Source of the DNA: Annona cherimola
Lineage: Eukaryota > Streptophyta > Magnoliopsida > Magnoliales > Annonaceae
Assembly (NCBI GenBank): GCA_030490835.1
Contig: CM059977.1
Coordinates: 23,665,335-23,729,334, forward strand
Direction of reading: 5' to 3'
DNA length: 64,000 bases
Shown here: piece after piece, positions 22,941-35,869 of the stretch
How the letters are laid out: each line of letters opens with the position of its first letter
Position numbering within the stretch: the first letter of the stretch is position 1
Notes under the pieces: generated by a model
What the model saw: only the letters and a program-made list of their open reading frames with translations
Told to the model about the DNA's origin: nothing
The model's database searches: none
Translations under genes and position numbers: made by a program

Positions 22941-25551
22941 CTAAGAGCCGAGATCTTGCGGCGGCTGCTGCTGTCTTCCCTTTCTAGGTTCAACTACAGT
23001 CCGCTCATGAGAATCGCATACCTGGGTCTTGAATTTACACCCGAATTTCTTCGTAAGCGAGCTCCAACCCCCACCACCGTTCCCTCCTCCTCGGACGGAG
23101 GTGGCAGCGGCGGCGGCAGCAGCAGACTTATCCATATTCACTATCGCCTTCCTCATCGTCGAGCACTCCCTCTCCAGCTCATGCACGCGCGTTCTCATGC
23201 TGTCCATGTCCAGCCGCAGGACCTGGTTCTCCCGGACCGCCGCCAGCCATGAGTCACCGCCTCCCTCCTCAGCATTGGACGGCCGAGCGGAAATGGTATC
23301 AGGGGGCAGCGGCATCGCCGCGGCCCCGGTGGCATCAGTGGCGAGGATGGAGCCAGCAATCGCGTGGCGGAGCTGGAGCTGCTCGAGGAAGAGGACCTGG
23401 ACGACGGCGCGGAGAGGGAGTCGCTCGTTCTGGGCTGCGTGGGTGCAGGCCTCTAAGGTGAGCTTGTGGCAATCCATCACCCCGCAAAGCTTTTCCCGTT
23501 CTTCCAGCGATATCCGCGGATGCGCCTGCAAACAAGCAGGGATCACAAGAGATCAGCTTGGCATCGTCGCAAATAGGAATAAACAATCTATCAAACACTC
23601 AAATCTGCTACAGTTTCCATCCAAAAAAATATATATCTGCTACAGTTGACTGCAACTCAAAACCCGTTGACGCTCAGATTTTCTCCAGAAAATTGCCCCA
23701 ATTACGGACTACAAACACCTACAACCACTTTGGACAAGAAGGGTGGTCGCCGTCAACCCCAAACTCTCGGCGCTTTGGATTGCTAGTAGCCCAAATCCTA
23801 CTCATACGCAACGGCACCAGATTAAGGATCCCACCGTGATGATTAATCCAAAGCGTCCGATTGATGGATTGTTGATTACGAAAGAGTTAGGTGGTCCAAC
23901 CAAGAAATGGAAAAATGTATCTAAAATACAAGAAAATGAAATTTCGTTACCTTGAGATAGATATCGACGGCTCGATACAGTCCATCATCAAACAGTCTGG
24001 CGTGGTCAGGGAGAGCCACGGCGAGCGCGTGGAATTTCTCCGGCTCCAGATTCGCGTCAGAAGCGATTTCCGCCAGATAGCCGTCCATCAGCTTCCCCAC
24101 CAAGATCACCGGATTGATCGGCGGCGGAGATCGCCGACCTTCCTCATTCAGCCCCCCGGGCCGACGGCCGATTGCCGCCGCCGTCGATCCCTCGTCCAGC
24201 CCCTCCAGGAAATGCGTCAAAATCCTCTCTACGCAGTCGACGTCGTAGAGAGTCTCGATCAGATAGGAGTAGCTGGGCATCAGAAGATCATCCAGCGTCG
24301 CCTGCTCCAGCTGCTGCCCGATTCTCCGCTCTAGAGCCGCCCGGGACTCCTCCGAAGCCCGGAGTATATTCGCCGTCCTCAGCAGGCCGAAGAGGAATCT
24401 CGTCGGTGGTCCGGTGCCTGCCGTCGCCGATCGGCTCTTTGACGGCAGATTCTCGATCACAGTTTCCAAAAGCTCTCGCTGCTCTAATTCCGATGCCGTG
24501 GAGGTCGCCGAATGCTTGCGGCTCGATCTTGACAACCCAGGAATCGATCGCTTCGCGTAGGCCATGAGCGCTCCTTCGATGACATCCGAGCTGAGATCTC
24601 GAGCTTTCATGGCCAAAATCAGCTGCTTGTAGAGCGGCAAGCTGAGGCCGGTCAGATCATCAAACCAGGAGTCCGCCCCTGGTGGCAGCGGCGTTGGCGA
24701 GCTCCGTGTCGGTTTCTTGCGGCGGACACCAGTGTCAATCCCATTCCACAAGATCTCATTGGCGGCCTTGTCGCCGTCGCTGACCGGCCATCCGAACAGC
24801 GTTGAAGACGATGCAGGATCGGCGGCGGCCGCCCTGGCGGCTATCGAATCCACGCACCGACGCGGGATGCTCAGCGACTCCGCCAGCGGCATCAGCTTGC
24901 CGCCGCAGGACTTGAGGGTCTCGACGCAGTCGCGGATGCTCCGGAAGACGGACTGCGTAAGGAACCGCTCCGTCTTGGAGATGAGATTCTCCTCCGCGAA
25001 CTCCTCCGTCATCTCGAGGAACTCCGCGGCGCAGCGCAGCGCGGCGACGTTCGACGCCGTGAGCTCGATCCTCACGCCGTAGCAAAACTTGGCGGCCGCT
25101 TCAAACGCCTCGGAGCCGCCGGGGAACGCCGGCAGAGAAACGCGGCAGATCTCCCCATCCTCCTCTTCCTCTTCCGTGATTCCTTCGTCGGCGCTTCTTT
25201 TCCTGGAAGGATTCGCTTCCTGCTCCGCGATGAGGTGGAAAAGCTTCCGACTCTTAGCCATCAACGGATACTGCAACAACAGAGCCCAAGAATCCCAAGG
25301 GAATCAGGAATTGCGGCAAAAAAGAGAGAAACTGGGAGAAACCGCAGATGTAGATTACCTTGTGGAGGTGAAACGTCATTTCTTCGACTTCGATTACAAT
25401 GTCGCTGGGCAATCCGGAGGTGCAGAACCTGAAAAAAAATGCAGGTTGAAATGCTCATTTTCCATAAAAAAGACAGGAGGGATGAGGAGGAAGAAAAATA
25501 ATGAAAAACAGACCAGGCTTGGCCTTTGGCGCTGAGCTTTTCGGCGGCCAT
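22941..25551 (-). CDS. BTB/POZ domain protein of the NPH3/RPT2 family
   Basis: Four exons on the minus strand: 25514-25551, 25359-25428, 23951-25270, 22941-23525. They total 2013 nt for 670 residues. The start is MAAEKLSAKGQAW, whose Trp codon is split by intron 1. Exon 2 gives CTSGLPSDIVIEVEEMTFHL, the N-terminal strand of the BTB fold, continuing with PLMAKSRKL. An acidic stretch lies near residues 69-76. The NPH3 domain starts about residue 237 with SWFDDLTGLSLPLYKQLIL and includes AMKARDLSSDVIEGALMAYA. The last exon carries HPRISLEEREKLCGVMDCHK and a coiled coil (about residues 565-605), then poly-Ala/Gly and a basic tail. Family members act as CUL3 adaptors or in phototropin and auxin transport signalling at the plasma membrane. 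From memory the closest relative is At5g66560, whose role is unclear. Length matches. Confidence 0.93.
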
Positions 25552-25672
25552 CGATCCTACACCGTTGGTTTCTGGTGTCAGTCAAAATCTGCCGTCCATT
25601 TATTTCAGCAGGTACCGGAAGCGATAGGGCAATCACGGAGATGAGGGGGAGGCGGAGGAGGAGGTGATGCGA

Positions 25673-25690
25673 GAGAGAGAGAGAGAGAGG
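25673..25690. repeat. (GA)n microsatellite in NPH3 gene leader
   Basis: Nine GA units, reading as CT repeats on the coding strand about 125 bp upstream of the ATG; CT-rich leaders are common in plants. Confidence 0.85.
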
Positions 25691-25841
25691 CGGGGTTTTG
25701 GTGTGTTTTTGGGGTTAACGGATTCCAAGCGGCAGATCAGACAAAGGGCTTTGGACCAAAAGAGAAAAGGGCGGGGAGGCAGGGACTAGGAAGGAGGGCG
25801 AGGATTTGATTTGTTATCTGGGGATGGTGTGGGGTTGTTGA

Positions 25842-25849
25842 TATTTATA
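25842..25849 (-). promoter_or_regulatory. Probable TATA box of the NPH3-family gene
   Basis: TATAAATA on the minus strand about 290 bp upstream of the ATG at 25551. It would imply a leader of roughly 260 nt, including the CT repeat. An additional leader intron cannot be excluded. Confidence 0.45.
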
Positions 25850-26580
25850 TTTTTTTCTTTTATCTCGATTGCGGTCAGAAATTAAGAACGTGAATGCAGC
25901 AATCAATGCAAATGAAATGAGAAAGCATTTATGTTTTTCAAATCCTTTTGTAGGCGCATCCATCTCCCTTCCACCTCGTCTTGCTTGCCTTCTCTTCCCA
26001 AATTTCCTAAAATCATTTTTTTTTTTTAAAATTTTATTTATATGGAGTCTTGTGAGGGAAGGCTGGTTGTTCGCGGGTTAAAAGCGTGGATGACGCAATC
26101 GAGATGGGCCCCACTTTTTGCGTCCTACAGCTTGTAGGAAGGAAGGGCTTGGGCGGTTAGGCTGTGTTTTTGTTATATGGTGTAAAAAAAAAAAAAAGTA
26201 TAAAATATTTAAAAATGTAAAGCATGTGTAAATCGAATCTTTTCTCTTTTTCTGTTTGATAAAATGGTTAGCTATTTTTTGAAATTATAATAATTTTTAT
26301 TTTCTTTGCATTGTTGTTTTCATTCGGAGAAGATTGAATGATAACGTGTTGTATTATATTGAAAAATAAAAATTTATACTGAAATTGTAAAATATTATAT
26401 GGGAAATGAAAAATGTAAAATTGTTATCTCTTTGGAAATAAAAGATCACATTAAAAATGGAAAAATCTCATACGGTTAAATCTCATTGGACAATCCTAAA
26501 TAGGCCCAAAGTAATTTTTATATGGCATGTAGATTATCGTTAATTTCTGATTTTTCTTTTGATAAAGACAAAGAGTAATG
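25850..26580. other. Promoter-side region, AT-rich
   Basis: No gene. A sequence starting GGCTGTGTTTTTG at about 26160 resembles one end of the hAT-like MITEs, but the other end is not found. Confidence 0.4.
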
Positions 26581-26940
26581 ATTTTGTTAGCCCGAGCTAA
26601 GTAAATATCTCGCTTAGTTTACTTCAAAAAACTCATTTCAAATACTATTTTGTCTTTTTTCTTCGTATACTTATTTGTTTAAGTGTATTTAATATATAAA
26701 CTAAGTTTTACCGTTCTTGGATATATATTTTTTGAGATTGTTAAATATTTATATATGTTTAAAAATCTCAAAAAATATATACACATATTTAAAAATAGTA
26801 AAACTTAGTTTATATATTAAATACACTTAAATAAATAAGTGTTTAAAAAAAAGAAAAAAAATATTTTAAATGAGTTTTTTAAATTAGGCTAAGACGGCAT
26901 TTGTTTAGTTTAGGCTAATAAGATCACTTTTTAAGGATAA
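26581..26940. mobile_element. Foldback MITE, GTTAGCCC subtype
   Basis: Left end ATTTTGTTAGCCCGAGC faces right end GTTTAGGCTAATAAGAT. Arms mirror about 26755: TTAAGTGTATTTAATATAT with its complement, and AACTAAGTTTTACC with GGTAAAACTTAGTT-like sequence. Length is about 360 bp, with no open frame. Confidence 0.75.
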
Positions 26941-28694
26941 ATTATGTAAAAGATAATAACTTCACATTTACCCATCTGTCATTTATAGACTTGGAACTTT
27001 TCCCTCAGCTATGGATTTTAAAAAGACAATCCACTGATAAATTTCAAAAAGTACCCTTGTCATTTTTTTGAATTTCAAAAATACCCTTGTCATTAATTGT
27101 GGGTGAAATCATTTATAATTGTTTTAAAGTATTTAAGAGACTTGAATGAGATAGAAAAATGAGATAATAATGTAATGACATGCATTGAAAATAAAAAAAA
27201 AATTATATTAAAAAAGTAAAAAATTGTATTAGAAATTGAAAATATTGTACTAGAAACAAAAATTTTTGTCTCGTTGATATTCCATTTGAGCTTATTGGAT
27301 ATTTTAGAACAAACCCTTAACTAGCCAAAGATCTAAGTTAGTAACTTTTTTTTATTAGTATTTATACAATATGACAACTTAATATTATTATGAGGCACAT
27401 TTACAACTCTTAAGTTGGTTACTTAAATCTTTATAGAAACATGAATTTTTTTTTTTGATGAAACAGAAATGAAGGAATATTGAACATAGAACACTTGATA
27501 AATTTAAGAACACTCATCCTAATAGGATAGGATGATTTTTGCTAATGATGCAATGGTTTTAGTAATTTGTGGCTTCAAAAATGGCCTACCCACCAATCAA
27601 TGATTAGGATGGTAGAAGTAGATATGACCTATAGGTGGGTTAAATACAAAGGCTGTCGTTCTTAAAGCAGCAAAGTCACGAGCTTTTCTCTCGAGCATGA
27701 AAGCGGAACACTTCCTTTAACTATATCATTGAAGCAAAGCATGATGAACAACTAACTGCTAATTTCAACTTCAACAGAGAATCTAAAAAAATGCAACTTC
27801 TATCGTTCACTAGTGTCACTAGCATGATGGCACGATTTTTTTGAAATATACAACCTTCATTTGATTGAGAATTAGGAAGCATTTATGAATTTGAAAATTA
27901 GATTGAATTAGAGGGAATGTAAAAATCAAAGCAATTAATTTTTTTTACTTTAGTCTTCCACTTTGGATGACAAGGTAGTATATGTATATTCTATGGGCAA
28001 AAGAACAAAACCACTGTCTCTAGTTGACATTTGAATCCTTAACCTCTTATTCACTTGGGCATTCAAGCAATGACAAAGCAATTAATTATTTAACTATCTT
28101 ATTTTTCATTTTCATGTTTATATTTTAATTATTTTCTTATATCCTCTAATTCAATGATCTTATATATTTTCATTTTATCTCTATCCTATTCATCACATTC
28201 CATTACATTCTAATTATTCTCCAACTGCCAAACACTCCCGCGGACAGATTTTTGAGAACTTTCCATTTGAATGGGATGAAAAGATGCCATGAAAAGAAGT
28301 TATATTTTGAAAAACGTAAGAAAAGTAGTATTGGTCTATCCAAGATGAGAAAAGCTAAGGTTGTAATGAATTGAGATATGAAATATGGTAATGAAAATAA
28401 GAACATTGCTTCATAAATGAAAATATTACAATTTTGGAACGCAATTTTTGCTTTCAATTTCTCTTTTGGAAGCATTGGAAAAATTGAATCACATTGTTCC
28501 TTTTGATAAAAAACTAGAAAGAGGAAATAATGTCAATATAATAAATAATATGGAAAAATAGAATGTGTTCTTAAAATAAACAAATAACTAATAAGCAATG
28601 TTACAAATTAGTAAGATATTTACATGAGCACCTATGCCAAAAGCAACTTATTAGAGAATACAACTTGCTAAATCATGAGCATATAAGGGGGTTT
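26941..28694. other. AT-rich gene-free region
   Basis: Nothing is supported. Near 27040-27110 the words AAAGTACCCTTGTC and AAAAATACCCTTGTC form a short duplication. Confidence 0.4.
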
Positions 28695-28955
28695 TTTTAC
28701 ATTTTTGTCCCTCTAACTATGAGTATTTGCTTTCTAGCACACGAGTTTCATGTATTTACTTTGTAGACCCTGTAAGTTTGTCTTGTTTGCATTTTAGTCC
28801 CTTATATATATGAGTTGACTCATAACCTTGTCGTTAATGACAGGGACTAAAATACAAAAAGGGCAAGCTTATAAGGTCTAAAAGTAAATACGTGAAACTC
28901 CTGGTCTAAAAAGTAAATATGCATAATTAGAAGGACCAAAATGCAAAAAATTTAA
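28695..28955. mobile_element. Palindromic MITE
   Basis: TTTTTGTCCCTCTAACTATG at the left faces CATAATTAGAAGGACCAAAA at the right. GTTTCATGTATTTACTTTG faces AAAGTAAATACGTGAAAC, and TTGCATTTTAGTCCC faces GGGACTAAAATACAAA. Length is about 260 bp. Target duplications were not determined. Confidence 0.7.
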
Positions 28956-29741
28956 GAATAAAATCTGGACAAACGACAATTGGAAAGGAAAGGGCAGTTG
29001 GTAAACTATATCTTTTTATGGATTCTGCTTTTCTTTAATTAAGATATGATGTTTGATTGAACAGTGTGATTAAACAGTCCTATTTTTTTTTAATGAATAA
29101 ACAGTCCTACTTTTGGCTGTATTAGTTATAAGGTTTTTTGCAGATTAGTTTTTCGACTTCGCCTAATCGGCACTCCATCGGCTTCCTATTTCTAGCAGAA
29201 GGATCCCATTTTAATAATGTAAACTATAGATCTCACAAGTTTGAAGAAGCTATAATTTGGATCCTCCATCTAACATTTCCGTCAACAGCCTGCCGTTTCG
29301 CCTTGACGAATGAAAAGCATGAATGTGCCCTTGCATGTTGCATAAAAGGGCACTTCCATGTCGTGACCAACAGCACTTTGCATATCATATTATCTACTAT
29401 TTAATAAATATAATATAATTTTTAAAATTTTTTCACCTTAAATTACATTTTTATGTCTTGAGAATAATTTTATTATTTAATATAAAAATATATAAATTCT
29501 TTGCAATCATTTGATAAATTATTAGCAAACTATCTATCAAACAAAAAAATTTTGAAATAGAAATTCAACTTCAAAACTTGTTCGTATTAAATTGCTATTA
29601 GTATATTTTATAGATGAACACTATTAATGGCCTGGACTTTTTAAATTAGAAAAATTAACTATTCTACCATAAAGTATGGTGGTTTGTGTATCATTTAATC
29701 ACTTATATATATATATAGACACACACACACATATACACGGT
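28956..29741. other. Gene-free spacer
   Basis: Contains an 88-aa plus-strand frame (29138-29404) with no family features and CA/TA microsatellites at about 29706-29732. Confidence 0.4.
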
Positions 29742-30294
29742 CTCGCTTCTATGTAACCGAGTTACATAGAAGCTGACCCCTGTAACTCCTTCAAAATTTA
29801 AGATTTTGATCCTGAATGAAAAATTCAATTCATTCATTGTATTTAATATAATTGTTTATTTAGAAGACCAAGTTTTATTCCAATTTAGTATGTTTATGAA
29901 ATAGATTTGTTCAAATATATATATATATATTCATGTGTAAATTATGAAAAATACTTAGATCTATTTATACATGTTTAGAATATAATAATACTTTATAGAA
30001 TCATTTATTCATATAAAATTGATATTTTGGACAGTTTAGATGTCGAAAATATTACTTTAAAATTGATATTTAAGCATTTTTCATAATTTACACATGAATA
30101 TATATATATATATTCTAACAAATGTGGCTCATAAATATATTTGATTGGGATGAAACTTGATTCCCTAAATAAATAAATGATGTTAAATACAATGAATGGA
30201 TTAGATTTTCTATCAAAAATCAAAAGCTTAGATTTTGAAGAAGTTACATAGGTCGACTTCTATGTAACCTGGTTACATAGAAGAGAAGCCCATA
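29742..30294. mobile_element. Foldback MITE with terminal mini-hairpins
   Basis: About 553 bp. Each end carries its own small palindrome: CTTCTATGTAACC facing GTTACATAGAAG at 29749-29774 and again at 30260-30284. The two halves are inverted copies as well: AATTCATTCATTGTATTTAA faces TTAAATACAATGAATGG, and TCATGTGTAAATTATGAAAA faces CATTTTTCATAATTTACAC. It is inserted in a TA-rich stretch, so the target duplication cannot be read. Confidence 0.8.
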
Positions 30295-30309
30295 TATATA
30301 TATAAATAC

Positions 30310-30651
30310 ATAAATGCTAGGGTGCAACTAGCAGTAAATGTGGCATCGTTGAATATAAAATTGAAATTATATCCATTGTATAACTTAACATCATTTCTTT
30401 TACTATAGCATAGAAAATCATCCTAATCAAATTTTGGATGCGTAATACTTGCTTATATATATTCGTGTGTAAATTATGAAAAATACTTAAGTACATTTAT
30501 TGATATTGCAATATAATTATTTATCTAAAAAGTAGTGTTTTAGATGATTTATAAAGTTGAAATTAAAACTTTAAAAATGATATTTAAATAAAATTATTTT
30601 ATTACGTTTATATTATATGACTTTAGATAGGCCTAGTACACATTTGTATGA
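30310..30651. mobile_element. Partial foldback MITE (one arm)
   Basis: Shares ordered words with the neighbour at 29742-30294 (AACATCATTTCTTTTAC, ATTCGTGTGTAAATTATGAA, AAATACTTAAGTACATTTAT) but in one orientation only. It looks like half of an element. Confidence 0.45.
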
Positions 30652-30941
30652 AACTCGAGGTGTGTTTGAGAGGTAATAAAACTTTTGATAAATTTTTTTT
30701 TTAATATAAAAGTTTTTAAAATTATAAAAAATGATATGATATGATATGATATGTATAATTACGAGAAGTAGAATAAAGTTGTTAGTTGTTTAGGTAGTTG
30801 TACAGAAATGTAGAAATAATTAAAAGGTAGGATAGTTGTATAATAAGATGTGAAGAAATAATTAAAAATAAAATAGTTGTGGATAATGAAAAGTTTTAAT
30901 TCGAAAAGTTTTTGGTGTAAACAAATATACACTTGGTCCGT
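30652..30941. mobile_element. hAT-like MITE
   Basis: Left end AGGTGTGTTTGAGAGG faces right end GTAAACAAATATACACTT. Purine-rich on the plus strand with GTAGTTGTACAG and GATAGTTGTATAA, the complement of words in the copy at 41300. Contains (GATAT)n at about 30732. Confidence 0.6.
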
Positions 30942-30979
30942 CATGGATTTTAAATACAATGAACATTTTAATTTTATTA

Positions 30980-31225
30980 TTAGGTGCCATTTGGGATCTA
31001 TTTGGATTTAGGATAATGAGGATGAAAAGTTGAGGATGAGAATAAATATTATAAGGGTAAAGTGAAAATAAAGAAAAAATAGATGAAGTAGTTATATAAA
31101 AAATATATGAGAAAATGATTGAAATATGCAAGTAAAAATGAAAAAAAATGGCATGAGTAAGTATTGACTTTTACATTCTTCATATTCCATTCTCATTCTC
31201 CTCATGCTCCATCTTGAATAGACCC
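30980..31225. mobile_element. MITE-like inverted element
   Basis: GAGGATGAAAAGTTGAGGAT and GATGAGAATAAATATTA on the left face ATTCCATTCTCATTCTCCTC and ATGCTCCATC on the right. The left end GGGATCTATTTGGA faces CTTGAATAGACCCTT. Length is about 245 bp. Confidence 0.5.
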
Positions 31226-31254
31226 TTATACTCTACGACACCCTGGCACTTTCC

Positions 31255-31282
<28 letters not shown>

Positions 31283-31289
<7 letters not shown>

Positions 31290-32015
31290 TTCAGGTGCAG
31301 CCACGTGATCGTCAAATCATAATCTAATTCACCAATTGTATTTAGAATCATGTATTATATTACCATACCAATTTTCATCCTAATCGGATATGTCTATGGG
31401 CCCCATCTGAAATAAATTCAACGTAATAAAAATAGTTTAATGTAAATAACAACTTTAAATTGGTTTTTTCAATATTTAAATCATTTGCTATAAAATTTAT
31501 ATATGGATAAATGATTATATAAAGTTTCATTGCATTCTAATATATGTAGGGCCCATTTTTGGGCAAATGTACTGCTGTTCCGGTGCAGTGCCCTTATATA
31601 TATATCAATGGCTAAAATGGGTTTTTTTTTAAAAAAATTAAAATCTTTCTTGCTCATTTATTTAACTAAATATTAAGTTTCACCAAAATCAATATTTGCA
31701 TGACTCCATGTAAAAATGTAAATCAATGCAATAAAATTGTTTAGTTAATTAATTTATCGATTTCAAAATTATTAATTTAACATCTAAATTATCTTAAGCA
31801 TCAATCTTATCTAGATAAAAGGTTATATAAAAGACTAAAATATTCTAATATGTGTAGACAGATCTAAATATTTCTCAAAATTGATACATGAAAATCTATA
31901 TTTTTTCAGGTGTATTCATCTTGGATGGAAGTGAGTTTCAGTACCAAGATAAAATAAACGACTTTAAACTATATTACTGGTGAGATTATGATTTCTTCAT
32001 GCACGTGAGACCCAT
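31283..32015. mobile_element. Degenerate foldback-type elements, two nested or adjacent
   Basis: Two blocks (31283-31560 and 31565-32015) share the TTTCATCCTAATCGGATATG / AGTTTCACCAAAATCAATAT style and the GAAATAAATTCAACGTAATA motif seen in the 2596-3150 element. The GGTGCAG...GTGCAGTGCCC words look like element ends. A TA/GA microsatellite lies at 31255-31290. Confidence 0.4.
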
Positions 32016-35000
32016 TTGCTGGCTGCACGCTAGTCAGCAGAGTCCCTGAATGTTTGTTTCCGATTTGACTGGGCATTGGGTTTTCTATATATTGTGGTTA
32101 CGTATGGTCAATCTGTTGTGGAAAAATGATAAAAATGTCATGCGTACGCGTATTACAACGCAAAATCCGTGCAGACATAGAATTTGACAGGATCACGATT
32201 GACTGGGGAACCAGTCGAGCATGCGAAACCCGTGATGTGTGGCAAACGAGCAAGAAAGCACATGATGAGAGGAGACAACATTCCGTGTCAGCATTCTCAC
32301 ATCCTTGCAAGAATGTCAGGAAATTGATGAAATAGTTATGGACCACGTCCTTGACCATGCACCCGTTTGTTGTCATGACAAAGATGTAAAAATATTAAAA
32401 TGGGTTCTGCAGTTCCTTCCTGCAGTTTTGTTTTTGTTTATGCTCCAATCTTCAAGATATATATTAGCTATCTTTCTTGGACATTGGATAGCTAACACCT
32501 ATGCTAGCCTTCTTCTGCTTATCCTCAATGCTATATATAGAAAGTATCATGATTTTGTATTCGAATGTTTAAATAAATAACAGAATCAAGAGAGATGATT
32601 TCAGGCAGAATCTTTATATAAATAGCAGAACAAAGAGAGAAATTTCTGACAATTTTGTGTTTAATATCAGTTATTAAGATTTAAAAATTAATAAGTGCCT
32701 TTTCATTAATCATACGTCTGTAAGCATTAAAATTGTACATAAATTTAATAAATACTGATTTGTGTACATTAAATATTCAAACAACATAATTGAACTCCTA
32801 AAATTTTCAATATAGTTGCAATTCTGAACATTATGAAAAAATCAACAATCTACACATTAACCTTATGTATAAGTTTGATTTTCTAAGCTCCATCGAGCTA
32901 GCCGCCCGGCTAATTACCTTGTCAATTAATCCGATAACCACTATAAATTTTCTTAAATGTTTTATTGTTGGTTAATGATCTTGTACGCTCGATTGTTGCC
33001 TAGCTAATTTTATGTATTTTTATATTTTCATTTTCTATGGACTTTTTTTATTTTTTAAAATTTTATAAAAATATCAGAAGAATCTAGAAATAGTAAATTT
33101 TAGTACATAAATTAACTATATATACATGGGTTTATTGTGTAAGTTCATTTTCTGTCATTGATTTAGGTATATATAATACATATGAATTGGGCTGCATGTG
33201 CCTGTATTTGGCTGCACATATGCATATGTAGGCAACATAATGTATAGGTACTCATTTGCCATTTATAGGTTGCACATGTCAAGAAATGCAGTTATTTCTT
33301 TGTCCTTCACTTCAGATGATGTTCACACTATATAACATCAGACTACTTACCTACTAATAATATTGACATCCGGTGAATAATTTTTCTTTATAAATTTCTA
33401 CATCATTATTAACATGAGCATAGTGTGGTTGATAAAAGTTCTGACTCGTGTCTAAATGGTTAGGATTTGAGAAGTGTTGGTCTCATCTCAGTAAAAAAAT
33501 TAAAAATGAATTGGGCATTGGGCTTGAACTATAACAAAATATGTGAGATATTGTAAAAAGAAATTTAAAAAATTGTCCGCCTCTATTATTGTCTGTAACC
33601 AAATGTAAATTTGTATGAAAAATGCAGTTATACATGAGAGCTTGTATTGTAACTCAAAATTATTGTGAGATAATGGCGGTAGAGTGAAGGAAAAAAGATG
33701 GCTGATGGAAAATACGAGTAAATCTAAAATTGTTAATTTGAGATAATTAAATTAATATTGCATGACATGAAATGATATACAGTTTTTTTATAAAAAAAAA
33801 ATTGTTGAAAGAACACAGTCCCAAAGCCAAGATCGATTTACAGTCGCCATCCCACCTAAAAAAAATAATAAATAAAATGGAATGTTTCACCGTATCGTAA
33901 TTAGACAAATACAATTTAATTAAAGAAATCCAAGTGGTCGATGCAAAAATTCTCATTCAATAAACAATACATATGCCCTAACCAAGTTGTTGTTGTTATT
34001 ATTATTGTTCCTCGATAAATGCTTTTTAATTATAGTAATTGCCTCGATTGGAATCAGATGTACTATTTTAATTAATGCTCATTTATGCTACTTATATATT
34101 TCATTCTCTGATGTCATTTTGGATACAAGCAAAGGCTCATACAGCTCATAGCTGCTATTATATTTATTTATCTGATTTCGACATGGAGGGAACTGCATGC
34201 AATTGTGTCTATATTACGTACTAATTAATCAGGTCACTCTCACAGGGGCCATCAGTACTCATGGTTTGCCACTTTATACTTGAAGGACAAGTAACAGACT
34301 AATAATTCCATGCAAAATAGAATACCTGGAGGCATATTCTAGCTAGCTAGGATGGAGAATGTCCAAAGAATTAATTAAAAACATCTCCAATATGGTTTAA
34401 TTACAAGAGAATACGAGCATTGAGAGGGAACCAAGAATTCTCTCTCTTTACAAGACTACAAAAGAGATCACATGCAGATGCAAGCCCCGAGCTTTATTAT
34501 TGTTTATGACTCCAGAAGTAATAAAGAGAACGAGTGGTTCTCTTATCTTCCTTATTTAAGGCTTGCTTTTAATTCTCTCTTCATCAGAGATTATCTTACC
34601 TGCAAAAGTTGAAAAATAAAAAACAAGAACAAAATCCATCAATGGAACAACATTAGCAAACCTAAACATCGGACGTGCTTGCATTTCAGGGAAAAACATT
34701 GTTAATAAAAACTGTATTAGTAGCAAAAAAAAAAAAGAATGAAAATGTTAAAGCCTATGCAGGAAAAAAAATGGTATTAGTGGCAAAAATTAATGAAAAT
34801 AATAGATCGTATACTAAGTATACAAATTAAGAATCAGTGCGACAAATTTTGCCTTCGGTTGATGGTCGTGTTATTCATGCCCATTATTAACGCACTGCAT
34901 CTTAACAAATTGTTGCTAATCTAGTTTTCGAAAATAAAATTTATTGGAGAGAATAATGGAAGAAACTATATTATGTACTTATTGTTTATAAATATAATAT

Positions 35001-35869
35001 AATGATAATTACAAAATAAATATGTAATGATTTAAATTAAATATATAACTACATATCAGTCCGACACTATGAAGATTGAAAATTTTGTCGAGATCTAACA
35101 TTCATCAACCAGTAATATATATCGAACATCAATAAAATATTCCTCTTTATTTTAAAAAATAATGATAAAGTAAATGGATTTTTAGTAGGACAGATAAATA
35201 ACAAAGAAAACTTTGAATGCTTATATATATATATATATCATAACAGACAATGAAATTTTTTTTTCCTCAATCCTTTTTCCTGTTGAAAAAACATTTTTTT
35301 AACTAAACAAACACCCAAGACTTCAAATCTAAGTTATGATTTTGAGCTAAAATTAAATAAATTAGTTCGGATGTTCGATTGAGTTGTAAGAAAATGAGAT
35401 CTTGTAAAGCATGATTCCAAGATAGGATAATAAAAAAAAAAATCTAAGTTGGGAGGCTATTTGGATGAGTACAATAAAAGGATCTCTAATTAAAAAAATG
35501 TAGTGGTAATTACAGTGTATTAATTGATGATGCCAATAAAATACAATTCTTTAAAAAGTAATAAAAAATTATTAAAAATACAGATAATAATAAAAATGAT
35601 GATGTCATTTTTTCTCTCTTCTTTGTTAATTATTGCAACCAAGTTTCTATTATCTACTACTTATTCATGACTACTTTTCATTGTGAAAGACTAAAAAATC
35701 ATCTTCACTTAAAAGTAATAATCATGATAATGATACCCATTGTAAATTGACTAGCATAATATTGAATAATTGAAATTATCTCTTATGGGCAAGATCTATC
35801 ACTATCTCTCTATGGGGAAAAAAATCAAAACTCCTTTAGATCAGTGGGAAAGTAAAATCTCTTTTCCTT
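32016..35869. other. AT-rich gene-free region
   Basis: I find no gene, RNA or intact element. Open frames at 32098-32580 have no domain or splice partner. TA and poly-A runs are frequent. Confidence 0.4.

Noticed and set aside
23029..23649. 206-aa plus-strand open frame
   Set aside because: Antisense of the last exon of the NPH3-family gene; the composition mirrors the Ala/Gly-rich coding strand.
24172..25535. Several plus-strand frames of 96-148 aa
   Set aside because: All are antisense shadows of NPH3-gene exon 3, which has an uninterrupted 440-codon homologous frame.
33960..34020. TTG/TTA trinucleotide stretch as a possible functional repeat
   Set aside because: Short and imperfect, in a gene-free AT-rich region; ordinary low-complexity DNA.
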